Source: Fischerella muscicola SAG 1427-1 = PCC 73103 (GTDB lineage Bacteria; Cyanobacteriota; Cyanobacteriia; Cyanobacteriales; Nostocaceae). Taken from it: a stretch of DNA of 64,000 bases. Of the stretch, positions 51,947 to 59,872 are shown piece by piece. The first letter of the stretch is position 1. Every line of letters starts with the position of its first letter. Location of the stretch: positions 99,109 through 163,108 of the forward strand of contig NZ_AJLJ01000061.1 of NCBI RefSeq assembly GCF_000317245.1. Direction: 5' to 3'. The notes under the pieces were generated by a model. That model was given only the letters and a program-made list of their open reading frames with translations. It searched no databases and was not told where the DNA came from. The translations under genes were made by a program, and so were the position numbers.

Positions 51947-54900
51947 GTGGTGAAGCGGGTTAAACTAGTCATTTTTGAAATTGGGGAGGGTTCTTTTGAG
52001 AGGGGATTTCCTGTCAAAGTGAGAATTGGTGAAGCTGGGAAGCCTCATATTGCTGAGATTTCGGGTAGATTACCACCTGCAACAGATGTTCCAACAACAT
52101 ACACTGCATGGCAATCTATTTATGAGAAATTACCAGCAAATTGGTTAATTATTATCCCTAAAAACCAGATTACAAATTTCTCTAGTAAAGATGCTTGTAA
52201 TCAAGCTGCTCAAAAATTTCAAGATAGTTTTAACACTTGGTTAAATCAAGCATCTGTTTTAGAAGTAGAACGACAATTATCAAAACAAATTGGTATTTAT
52301 GAAGATGTTCGCTTTATTTTACAGACTCAAGATTCATTGCTGCGAAGATTACCTTGGCATTTATGGGGTTTTTTCTCTACTAGCCATCCTCAAGCCGAAA
52401 TAGTCATTAGTTCAGAATATGAACCATCTACAAAGCAACTGAAAGTACCAGTCAAAATTTTGGCAATTTTAGGTAGTAGTGAAGGAATTAATCTTCAACA
52501 AGATTTGGATTCTCTCAAAAATTTACCAGGTGCAAAAGTTGAAGCCTTAATCGAACCTACACGTCGTCAATTGATTGAAAATTTGAGAAATCAATCTTGG
52601 GATATTTTATTTTTTGCTGGACATAGTATAAGTCAAGAAGGTGACGCTGGGGGAAAAATTAAAATCAATGACAATGAGAGTTATTTATCATTACAAAATT
52701 TGCGTTATTCTCTGCGATATGCTGTGAAAAAAGGATTAAAATTAGCTATTTTTAACTCTTGTGACGGACTAGGATTAGCCCGCAATTTAGCTAATTTACG
52801 CATTCCCTATACAATTGTCATGCGGGAACCTGTACCTGATGTTATTGCTCAAGAGTTTTTAAAATATTTTCTTACAGCATTTGCTAGTGGTGAATCTTTA
52901 TATGCATCTGTAAATCAAGCACGAGAACGCTTACATGAAGAGTGGGAAAGAGACTATCCTTGTGCTTCTTGGCTACCTGTAATTTTTCAGAATCCAGCTG
53001 CAAAGGAACTCAAATATCCCCGAATTATCAACTGGAAAGAAAAGGTTTTTGGTACAGCTATTGTGACAGTTTCTTTGGTTTGTATTGGTGCAGTTTTCAG
53101 TTATGTTATTAATGAAATTAATTTTCGTAACCGTTTTAGTGATGGCAATAAAATTTTAGTCAAAACAGTAGAAACCGAATATAAAAAACAAGGAATACAA
53201 GCATTTTCAGATAAAAATTATCATCAGGCAATCGATAAATTCAAAAAAACTTTGCAAATTAAGCCCAATGACCCAGAGTCGTTGATATATCTGAATAATG
53301 CCAAGATTGGTGAGCAAGCAGCATTAACAATAGGAGTTGCAGTTCCGATTGGTACAAATCCTGATGTCGCCCAAGAAATTTTACGAGGGGTAGCACAATA
53401 TCAAGATGAAATTAACCGTAAAGGCGGTATTTATGGCAAATTATTAAAGATAGAAATAGTCAATGATGATAATAATCCTGCTGTTGCTGAAAGAGTTGCC
53501 CAGAGATTTGTACAAGATAAAAATATCTTAGCAGTAGTTGGACACAACAGTAGTGATGCTAGTGTCCCCGCCTCTAAAATTTACCAGAATGGAAAATTGG
53601 TGATGATTTCACCAACTAGTACTTCTCCATTAGTAACTAATCCAGAAAATCGATCTGATGGTAGCTATATCTATAGGGTTGTAATCAGAAATGATGTGAT
53701 TGCTGAAACTTTAGCAGAGTATGCAAAAAAAGAAGGCAAAACTCGCATTGCTATTTGTCGTGATTCTCAAGCAAAAGATCAGTCTTATGAACCTGCAATA
53801 GCTTCAGCACTTGCCAAAAATAACACTCAATTAATTAATATTCACTGCGATTTAGCAGCCAAAAATTTTCAGCCAAAATCTGCCATTGAACGTGCTAAAG
53901 AAAAAAAAGCCGATAGCATATTTCTTAATCCCCATGTTGACAGAATTGATAAAGCTCTAGAAGTTGCTAAAGCCAATAAAGGGCAATTTATGCTATTTGG
54001 TAGTCACAGTATGCAAACTCAAAAAACTTTGATGGCTGGTAAAGCTGTCAATGGTTTAGTGATGGCTATTTCTTGGCACGCTGATGCTTCTGCTAATAAA
54101 AACTTTGTCAAAGATGCTTATAAACTATGGCATAATCCAGAATCTATTACTTGGCGCACAGCAAATGCTTATGATGCTACCAACACTATTGCTCAAGCAT
54201 TAATGCAAAACGAGAACACCAGAGATGGTATTCAAAAAGCTTTATCTAATAGTTTTTCTTTAGAAGGTGCTACAGGAACTATTCAATTTTCACCTTGGGG
54301 CGATCGCATTGGTACGGCGGTGTTAGTGGAAGTCAAACCTGATCCCAAAAATGTGAGTCACTACAAATTTGTACTCAAAGGCTCTATTTTTAATCGTCTC
54401 AGCTTGGGGGACAAAATTTTAGTTAAAGATAATCTCAGTAGTGAGAAAAAAGCAGGTGTAGAAGCTTTTGCTACAGAGAATTATGATCAGGCGATCGCAT
54501 CATTTCAAAAATCTCTGCAAAAAATACCCAATGACCCCGAAACACACATATACTTACAAAATGCTCTTGCTGCTCGTCATGGCAAAGTTTTAAAAATAGC
54601 TGTCAGTGTTCCTATTGGTAGCAATATCAATGTTGCTAAAGAAATACTTCAAGGTGTGGCTCAAGCGCAAGATGAAGTGAATAATAAAGGTGGCATTCAA
54701 GGATATTTGTTGCAAGTAGAAATAGCTAATGATGATAATGACCCTGATATTTCTAAACAAATTGCGAAATTTTTTATAAAAAACAAACAAATCCTCGCAG
54801 TTATTGGTCATAATGCTTCCGATGCTTCTGTTGCAGCCTGTGGAATTTACGAAGAAGGAAAATTAGTCAATATTTCTCCTACTAGCTTTTCGCTCAAATT

Positions 54901-55654
54901 ATCGGGATGTGGTTCCTATATATTTCGCACTTCTCCAAATCTGCGTTTTTTAGCTGATTTTGTTGCTCACTATGCTATTAATTCTGATCGTGTAAAAAAA
55001 TTGGCAATTTGTGTAGATGAAAAAGCTATAGATAATCAATCTTTTCGCGATGAATTTACTTCTTCTACCATCGCCGGTGGTGGAAAGATTGTGAATATCA
55101 ACTGTGATTTTTCGGCACAGAATTTTGAACCTCAAAAAATTATTGCTGATGCAATTAGTAATGGTGCTACTGGTTTATTTTTAGCTCCCCATATAGATAG
55201 AATCAGTAAAGCTTTAGATTTAGCCAAAGCCAATCAAGGCAGACTCAAATTATTTGCCAGCACTTCACTATATACTTTACAAACTCTACAAAAAGGACTG
55301 GCTGATGTTAATGGTTTAGTATTGGCTGTTCCTTGGGAAATTAGAAGTAATATTGGCAGTGAATTTAGTAAAAACTCTCAGAAACTTTGGAGTAGCTTAG
55401 TTACTTGGCGTTCTGCAACAAGTTACGATGCAACTATAGCCATTGTTAACGGTTTGCAGGAAAGTAAAACTCGCGATGGACTGCAACAAGTCTTGCGTCA
55501 TCCCAAATTTTCAGCTAACGGTGCGACTGGAAAAATTCAATTTTTGCAATCAGGCGATCGCTATATTCAAAACAAGAATGATATTATCATAGTCCAAATT
55601 CAACCAAGCCCTACTTCTGCTAATAAATATGAATTTTTTCCTTTAAATCCTTAA
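51947..55654 (+). CDS. CHAT peptidase fused to a transmembrane segment and two TPR-PBP sensor modules
   Basis: A 1235-residue protein starting at GTG 51947, with AAGGAG nine bases upstream; a TTG-initiated extension to 51923 would swallow that site. Residues 165-352 are a CHAT (caspase-like) domain: the His is in FFAGHSISQ (His226) and the Cys in IFNSCDGLG (Cys272), so the catalytic dyad is intact. One transmembrane helix (about 368-388, TAIVTVSLVCIGAVFSYVI) follows. Then come a TPR pair (about 397-452) and a type 1 periplasmic binding protein domain (about 460-815) of the LivJ class, with AVPIGTNPDVAQEILRGVAQ and AVVGHNSSDASVPAS. A second TPR pair (818-875) and second binding domain (880-1235) repeat the module. 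The topology predicts ligand binding outside and protease inside. It ends the sigma-like/DUF1822 train. Confidence 0.9.
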   Translation: MVKRVKLVIFEIGEGSFERGFPVKVRIGEAGKPHIAEISGRLPPATDVPTTYTAWQSIYEKLPANWLIIIPKNQITNFSSKDACNQAAQKFQDSFNTWLNQASVLEVERQLSKQIGIYEDVRFILQTQDSLLRRLPWHLWGFFSTSHPQAEIVISSEYEPSTKQLKVPVKILAILGSSEGINLQQDLDSLKNLPGAKVEALIEPTRRQLIENLRNQSWDILFFAGHSISQEGDAGGKIKINDNESYLSLQNLRYSLRYAVKKGLKLAIFNSCDGLGLARNLANLRIPYTIVMREPVPDVIAQEFLKYFLTAFASGESLYASVNQARERLHEEWERDYPCASWLPVIFQNPAAKELKYPRIINWKEKVFGTAIVTVSLVCIGAVFSYVINEINFRNRFSDGNKILVKTVETEYKKQGIQAFSDKNYHQAIDKFKKTLQIKPNDPESLIYLNNAKIGEQAALTIGVAVPIGTNPDVAQEILRGVAQYQDEINRKGGIYGKLLKIEIVNDDNNPAVAERVAQRFVQDKNILAVVGHNSSDASVPASKIYQNGKLVMISPTSTSPLVTNPENRSDGSYIYRVVIRNDVIAETLAEYAKKEGKTRIAICRDSQAKDQSYEPAIASALAKNNTQLINIHCDLAAKNFQPKSAIERAKEKKADSIFLNPHVDRIDKALEVAKANKGQFMLFGSHSMQTQKTLMAGKAVNGLVMAISWHADASANKNFVKDAYKLWHNPESITWRTANAYDATNTIAQALMQNENTRDGIQKALSNSFSLEGATGTIQFSPWGDRIGTAVLVEVKPDPKNVSHYKFVLKGSIFNRLSLGDKILVKDNLSSEKKAGVEAFATENYDQAIASFQKSLQKIPNDPETHIYLQNALAARHGKVLKIAVSVPIGSNINVAKEILQGVAQAQDEVNNKGGIQGYLLQVEIANDDNDPDISKQIAKFFIKNKQILAVIGHNASDASVAACGIYEEGKLVNISPTSFSLKLSGCGSYIFRTSPNLRFLADFVAHYAINSDRVKKLAICVDEKAIDNQSFRDEFTSSTIAGGGKIVNINCDFSAQNFEPQKIIADAISNGATGLFLAPHIDRISKALDLAKANQGRLKLFASTSLYTLQTLQKGLADVNGLVLAVPWEIRSNIGSEFSKNSQKLWSSLVTWRSATSYDATIAIVNGLQESKTRDGLQQVLRHPKFSANGATGKIQFLQSGDRYIQNKNDIIIVQIQPSPTSANKYEFFPLNP

Positions 55655-56418
55655 TGCCAATACAAAACTTTTTCTTTAACTAAATTGCGTCCATCGCGAG
55701 AAACTTTGAGCATTTTCCGGTTAATAATATAATGAGTTTTATCTTTGATTGCAATATATTCACTATCTTCTGTTTTTGTAGAAGAATTGTAATTTAGCTG
55801 TAATGGTAGAGTGATGATATTACTTCCATTCTTAGTAACAGCGACATAAGTATCTGGTGTTTGTTTACCACAAATATATACAATATAATTTTTGGTTGCA
55901 GCTTCTACAAAGGAAGTATTACCTGTCGGACAACCCCTAGCTAAAGATTGCCCATCAGCTGCGATCGCATTATTAACTTTTTCTCTTAAAACAACACTAC
56001 TACGTTTAGTGAGTTTAGTTATTACTAATTCATAAGATGTAACAGTATATATTACGCCAGTGTTCTTAGCAAAGTAAGCTTCATCGACTTTGTTACTGAC
56101 AGGAAGAGTTATTTTCCAACCGCTATTTTTAGAAACTTGTACGTAGTATCCTAAAGAATTTGTTTCATCTCCTTTGCAAATGTAAATATAATATTTAGCT
56201 GTCTCAAAAATTCTCTTCGGCAGTAATTTTGTAGATGGACAAACTTGTTTTTTCCCTAGTTGTATCAGGTAATGATTAAAGTTATTTACTGATGTAGATT
56301 CTTTCTGAATTTGTTCTTGCGCCTTTGCAAAAGGTGAGAAAAATAATAAGCAGCCGAGACTGACAAAGGCTAAATTTAAATTTCCTTTGTGATACACTTT
56401 AGATTGTAAAAGCTTCAT
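55651..56418 (-). CDS. Secreted protein with an internal duplication, function unknown
   Basis: A 255-residue protein with a signal peptide (LAFVSLGCLLFFSPFAKAQ), so exported. The body has two related halves, each with CP-x-F-A-x-YYIYIC, a YVQVSKNSG or YVAVTKNGS strand and a (K/N)-I-TLP end: about residues 60-110 and 160-205. Four Cys in these repeats suggest disulfides. No family is recognised. It is convergent with the CHAT gene and overlaps its stop by 4 bp, so it is not in that operon, although the proximity might be meaningful if both act outside the membrane. Confidence 0.7.
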   Translation of the reverse strand: MKLLQSKVYHKGNLNLAFVSLGCLLFFSPFAKAQEQIQKESTSVNNFNHYLIQLGKKQVCPSTKLLPKRIFETAKYYIYICKGDETNSLGYYVQVSKNSGWKITLPVSNKVDEAYFAKNTGVIYTVTSYELVITKLTKRSSVVLREKVNNAIAADGQSLARGCPTGNTSFVEAATKNYIVYICGKQTPDTYVAVTKNGSNIITLPLQLNYNSSTKTEDSEYIAIKDKTHYIINRKMLKVSRDGRNLVKEKVLYWH

Positions 56419-56520
56419 ATTTTTGATTTTTTAAACAGCAAAACTCTCACCAAAAATAAATAATTAGTGGCATTTAGATATCAGTGTTTTAACGGTTGTA
56501 AAGCTGAAATTTATTATCAT

Positions 56521-56560
56521 ACGAAAAAAAATCCAGAACAACTAAATGTCCTGGATTTAT
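56521..56560 (-). terminator. Terminator downstream of the SRPBCC operon
   Basis: AAATCCAG (56528-56535) and CTGGATTT (56551-56558) form a stem. On the minus strand the stem is followed by a run of eight T, and on the plus strand by ATTTATTTTTTT. It therefore can act in both directions and most likely ends the minus-strand transcript from 57.5 kb. Confidence 0.75.
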
Positions 56561-56635
56561 TTATTTTTTTAAAAATCTAATTCTTAAATAAAGTTATTGT
56601 TAGTTATAGCAATCCTAAATCATTCATGAGAGGCA

Positions 56636-56668
56636 AGATCCCCGACTTCTCAAAGAAGTCGGGGATCT
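56636..56668. repeat. Dispersed hairpin, third copy
   Basis: A perfect 15-bp stem (56636-56650 with 56654-56668) and a CAA loop, identical in the core to the copies at 10823 and 41780. Here it is not next to a gene end in the right orientation with a T-run. Confidence 0.85.
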
Positions 56669-56818
56669 GGGATTCCGTCTTTTCTCATAACTCAATTAGG
56701 ATTGCTATATTAGTTATTAGTCATTGGTCAATGGTCATTAGTTATTCTTCCTTGTCCACGCCACGTGCTACAACGCGGGAGACCCGCGCAACGCAGTGGC
56801 TCCCCTTGTCCCTACTCC

Positions 56819-57271
56819 TCATCCCCTTGACTCACATTCCCGTCGAGTAATGTGATGGCGATAGCGAAACATTGCTTCTAGTTGCACATTTACTAACCAA
56901 CCACCCAAAAATTCCACTGGAGACCCACCAGGTAAAGAAAAAGAAATTTCATCAGTTAACCTGGTTTTACCATTTTCCGGTTCAAATCGATGTCGGTGTA
57001 CCCAATACTCAAAGGGGCCGGATATTTGCTCATCGGTAAACAAATGATATTCTTCGTATTCAGTATGACGCGCCAACCAACGTAAAGGTAATGGCCCCAA
57101 AAAAAGGCGAAATTCCGTGACAGCACCCACACCCAACCCTTCCTCGCGACGCATGACTTGCACGGGTTGCCAAGGTGGAGTTAGCATTTGTAAAACATCT
57201 GGTCTTTCATGAAATCGCCACACAACCTCTACAGGTGCATTAATTACTGAGGAGTACTTAAAGTCCAGCAT
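56819..57271 (-). CDS. SRPBCC (START-like) family protein
   Basis: A 150-residue protein starting MLDFKYSSVINAPVEVVWRF (ATG at 57271; a TTG at 57286 would add five residues). It has the polyketide-cyclase/dehydrase-like SRPBCC pattern: the hydrophobic first strand followed by a helix PVEVVWRFHERPDVLQML, a middle strand (GAVTEFRLFLGPLPLRWLARH) and a C-terminal long helix (LGGWLVNVQLEAMFRYRHH). Such proteins bind hydrophobic ligands in a deep pocket. It lies 17 bp after the CPXCG gene on the same strand, so they are co-transcribed. Confidence 0.85.
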   Translation of the reverse strand: MLDFKYSSVINAPVEVVWRFHERPDVLQMLTPPWQPVQVMRREEGLGVGAVTEFRLFLGPLPLRWLARHTEYEEYHLFTDEQISGPFEYWVHRHRFEPENGKTRLTDEISFSLPGGSPVEFLGGWLVNVQLEAMFRYRHHITRRECESRG

Positions 57272-57288
57272 TGAGAACAACCTCAAAT

Positions 57289-57477
57289 TTAGCCTTCATA
57301 TTCAGTATCAATTTCAATATCCAGAGTCTCTTCATCAACACGGATATATAAAATATTGGGACGACAGCAAACCTGACAATCTTCCACATAAGATTGTTGT
57401 CCACCTCCACTCAAGTCAACAAAAGTCAGATTTGTTTCCCCACAATAAGCACAATAAAACTCTGCTGTAGTTTGCAT
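57289..57477 (-). CDS. CPXCG-type small zinc-ribbon protein
   Basis: A 62-residue protein. The zinc-ribbon Cys are Cys9 and Cys12 (FYCAYCGE) and Cys34 with Cys37 or Cys38 (EDCQVCCRP). The rest is acidic (VDEETLDIEIDTEYEG), as in the CPXCG family. The function is unknown; a role in metal binding or protein interaction is assumed. It starts just upstream of the SRPBCC gene, forming a two-gene unit. Confidence 0.88.
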   Translation of the reverse strand: MQTTAEFYCAYCGETNLTFVDLSGGGQQSYVEDCQVCCRPNILYIRVDEETLDIEIDTEYEG

Positions 57478-57544
57478 CTATCAATTTTAGAATTTGGATT
57501 TGAGATTTTTGATCGCTAATTGCCAATGAATAACTTTCTTATCA

Positions 57545-59188
57545 TTAACCATTAGCAATTAGCAATTGCTCAGATGGTTTAAACTGACTTGTGGCTTCTG
57601 CTAGATGCTTTTGCAGGGTAGATTGTGGTAAGGGGCCATGCAAATGATGCCAAGGTAAGACTTGCTCAGTTGACCAGTTAGTATAAACATAAAAATCTAA
57701 CTCAGGTAGTTTCCCTCTCAGTTCCTTAAAAGCACGTTTGTAGCTACCCAGAGAATCCCCAAAGTTGCGAGTAAGTTCCAGTAGGTGTGATAATCTGCGA
57801 TCGCCCCTTGATATCAAAGCTTGAATTATAGACCAATTGTAACTTTCCGGACGAAAATCTATTCCTTGGGGTTTAAGCTGTTTTTGTAATAACTGCAAGC
57901 GTTTTTCTGCTTGGCGATTTACTCCAAACCATTGAAATGGTGTATGCGACTTGGGTACAAAAGTACTGCATCCCAATGTTAACCGTAAACCGGGAGCAGC
58001 TTTTTTGATCTCACGCATCATTTTGACAGTAGCATCTAAATCCTCTGGTTCCTCACCAGGAATTCCTACCATCCCGTAAAGTTTTAAACCTGTTAATCCG
58101 CCAGCTTTAGCATTGATTGCTGCTTGGATAATCTCATCGTTGTCTAGCTTTTTATTAATAATTCGCCGTAATTTTTCCGAACCACTTTCTACAGCAATTG
58201 TCAAAGATTTAGTATCTCGTTTCGCTAAAGTTTGCGCTAATTGCACCGTCACAGTATTAGTTCGTACGGAAGCAATACTCAACCGCACATCATCATATTT
58301 TGGCTGACTAATATAATCTAATAAATTCTCAAATTCAGGATGTTGAGTCACTGAAGCACCCAATAATCCCAGCCGATTTGTAACAGCTAAACCTCTCTCA
58401 ATTGCCGGAATTAATGACTCTTCAATACTCGCAGTTCTAAAAGGTAAAGTGAGATAACTTGCCAAACAGAAACGACACATTTCTGGACAGCTTCTCACCA
58501 CTTCTACCATGTAAATATTTTCCCAAGCAGCCTTTTGAGTGACTACAGTTGAAGCTGATAAAATATTACCGCGATAAGTTTGCTTTTGGACTACAGCCGG
58601 AATTTCTGATGCAATAGGATGAATTGATTTAATCCCAGCATCAACATCATGATATTCTACTACATACAAACTCGGAACATAAATTCCAGGTACTTGTGCT
58701 AATGCTTTTAGTTGAGTTTGCCGATCTGCATTTCTCACAGTTTGATAAGCATCAATAAAATTACCAAGCAGATTTTCGCCATCCCCCAAAAGAATGACAT
58801 CAAAAAAATCTGCAAAAGGTTCTGGATTAGCTGTGAGGACAGGCCCACCACCAAAAACTATGGGATGATGATCATCACGATTAGCTGTGCGGATCGGAAC
58901 TTCTAAAGATTCCAGTAAATTCAAAATATTCACATAATCTAATTCCCAAGACACAGAAAAGCCGAGTAATTCTGGTTCTCTGGGAAGAGATTCATGCATA
59001 TCAGTAAACAGGCGGCTTACCTGTACATCTGCACGCATAGCCAAAGTCGCCCATACTATCTGATAGCCCAGGCTAGTTATACCTACTGTATACTCATTGG
59101 GAAAGGCAAATATTGTGGAAATAGCGTTAGTTTCAGGAGTAGCAGGAGTAAATAAAAGGCGTTCGGCAGAAAAAACAGATGATGTCAC
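57545..59188 (-). CDS. Radical SAM protein with N-terminal B12-binding-like domain
   Basis: A 547-residue enzyme. The N-terminal part (about residues 1-200) has the Rossmann-like order of B12-binding/radical SAM proteins, with GFSVSWELDYVNILNLLESL and VFGGGPVLTANPEPFADFFD. The radical SAM cluster is CPEMCRFC (a CxxxCxxC, near residue 235), and downstream are SIASVRTNTVT and AVESGSEKLRRIINKKLDN, then GMVGIPGEEPEDLD. The start is a GTG at 59188 (TSSVFSAERLLF). Related proteins modify RNA or small molecules, but the substrate is not identifiable. A B12 dependence is not certain because key binding residues are not clear. Confidence 0.88.
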   Translation of the reverse strand: MTSSVFSAERLLFTPATPETNAISTIFAFPNEYTVGITSLGYQIVWATLAMRADVQVSRLFTDMHESLPREPELLGFSVSWELDYVNILNLLESLEVPIRTANRDDHHPIVFGGGPVLTANPEPFADFFDVILLGDGENLLGNFIDAYQTVRNADRQTQLKALAQVPGIYVPSLYVVEYHDVDAGIKSIHPIASEIPAVVQKQTYRGNILSASTVVTQKAAWENIYMVEVVRSCPEMCRFCLASYLTLPFRTASIEESLIPAIERGLAVTNRLGLLGASVTQHPEFENLLDYISQPKYDDVRLSIASVRTNTVTVQLAQTLAKRDTKSLTIAVESGSEKLRRIINKKLDNDEIIQAAINAKAGGLTGLKLYGMVGIPGEEPEDLDATVKMMREIKKAAPGLRLTLGCSTFVPKSHTPFQWFGVNRQAEKRLQLLQKQLKPQGIDFRPESYNWSIIQALISRGDRRLSHLLELTRNFGDSLGSYKRAFKELRGKLPELDFYVYTNWSTEQVLPWHHLHGPLPQSTLQKHLAEATSQFKPSEQLLIANG

Positions 59189-59214
59189 AGGTAATAATTT
59201 CAGAAAGATAATGT

Positions 59215-59469
59215 TTATCTATATCTAATTTTAAGCCATAAAATTATCAGGTTAAAAATTAAAGTCATACCATTAGCTAAAATTATTGGTAAAGCCGAGA
59301 GATAAAGCCCATATATTAGCCATAAAAAAATTCCTATATTAAAGCAAATTAGCATAATATAGGAAACGTCTTTGGCTGATTTGGTACGCCATGTTTTCAG
59401 CAACTGTGGTAAAAAAGAAAATGTTGTTAAGGCAGCGGCTACCAATCCTAAAATGGTAAGAAAATCCAT
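59215..59469 (-). CDS. SemiSWEET-type sugar transporter
   Basis: An 84-residue protein with three transmembrane helices, the size of a bacterial SemiSWEET half-transporter (works as a dimer). The PQ motif is present in TTFSFLPQLLKTWRTKSAKDVSY, followed by helix 2 (YIMLICFNIGIFLWLIYGLY) and helix 3. Asn in helix 2 and the SxxDVS segment match family members. It is predicted to carry mono- or disaccharides down their gradient. It is 26 bp downstream of the radical SAM gene, with which it may not share function. Confidence 0.9.
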   Translation of the reverse strand: MDFLTILGLVAAALTTFSFLPQLLKTWRTKSAKDVSYIMLICFNIGIFLWLIYGLYLSALPIILANGMTLIFNLIILWLKIRYR

Positions 59470-59500
59470 CAGGTTTAATACTTAAATGACTAACAATAAT

Positions 59501-59700
59501 TTAACGTGAGTTCGATTAATATTATCAGACTAAACAATTGAATCGCCCGCAAGTAAACTGCGGGCTAATAACCTAAGTCTACTAAAAGTAGACTGAATAA
59601 ATAACCCCATCAACCCACTTAAAGTGGGTTTTTGCTATTAGCCCGCAATTTATTGCAGGGCGGGATGTTGGGCTAATGAAATCTATCGAACTCACGTTAA
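59501..59700. mobile_element. MITE-like element, 200 bp, 16-bp perfect terminal inverted repeats
   Basis: TTAACGTGAGTTCGAT at 59501-59516 is the exact reverse complement of 59685-59700. Inside lies a chain of short hairpins: GCCCGCA/TGCGGGC (59545-59565), AGTCTAC/GTAGACT (59576-59594), AACCCACTT/AAGTGGGTT (59612-59630) and GCCCGCAAT near 59641 that pairs with the first. There is no transposase frame. The outer TTAA, or its inner TA, could be the duplicated target, as in elements mobilised by IS630-type transposases. Mobility is inferred from structure only. Confidence 0.75.
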
Positions 59701-59733
59701 GTAGCCGCTCTTACGAGCATCTACACTACGAAC

Positions 59734-59795
59734 TTATACCGATTCAAAAAATGTTTGCGACACATTCAGAATATGAGACACGATTTATCGCGTCT
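59734..59795. repeat. Dispersed repeat, inverted copy of 3580-3622
   Basis: Matches the reverse complement of the repeat at 3580-3622 with two mismatches over 43 bp, then continues into GATTTATCGCGTCT, also found at 3541-3580. Confidence 0.85.
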
Positions 59796-59819
59796 GGTAC
59801 AAATTTCAAATTGGTTTTA

Positions 59820-59853
59820 TATAAAAAACCCGGCTGATATCATCAACCGAGTT
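59820..59853 (-). terminator. Terminator after the M16 peptidase pair
   Basis: A 12-bp stem with two mismatches (59827-59838 and 59842-59853) around a 3-base loop. On the minus strand it is followed by TTTTTTAT. It lies 20 bp after the stop of the second M16 gene. Confidence 0.85.
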
Positions 59854-59872
59854 CTCATGATGCTTAATCAAG

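Larger units (their letters stand above)
56419..56818. other. 400-bp intergenic region with terminator, hairpin repeat and tandem heptamers
   Basis: It holds a terminator (56528-56558), a copy of the dispersed GACTTCT hairpin (56636-56668), a fragment of the TTGGTCA heptamer array (56714-56735) and a GC-rich repeat (ACGCGGGAGACCCGCG, 56773-56795). A 74-codon plus-strand frame across them is not a gene. Confidence 0.65.
59470..59872. other. 403-bp intergenic region occupied by a MITE-like element and dispersed repeat
   Basis: 59501-59700 is a 200-bp element with terminal inverted repeats, 59734-59795 a dispersed repeat and 59827-59853 a terminator. No coding frame is present. Promoter sequences of the SemiSWEET/radical SAM unit would sit next to 59470. 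Confidence 0.8.
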
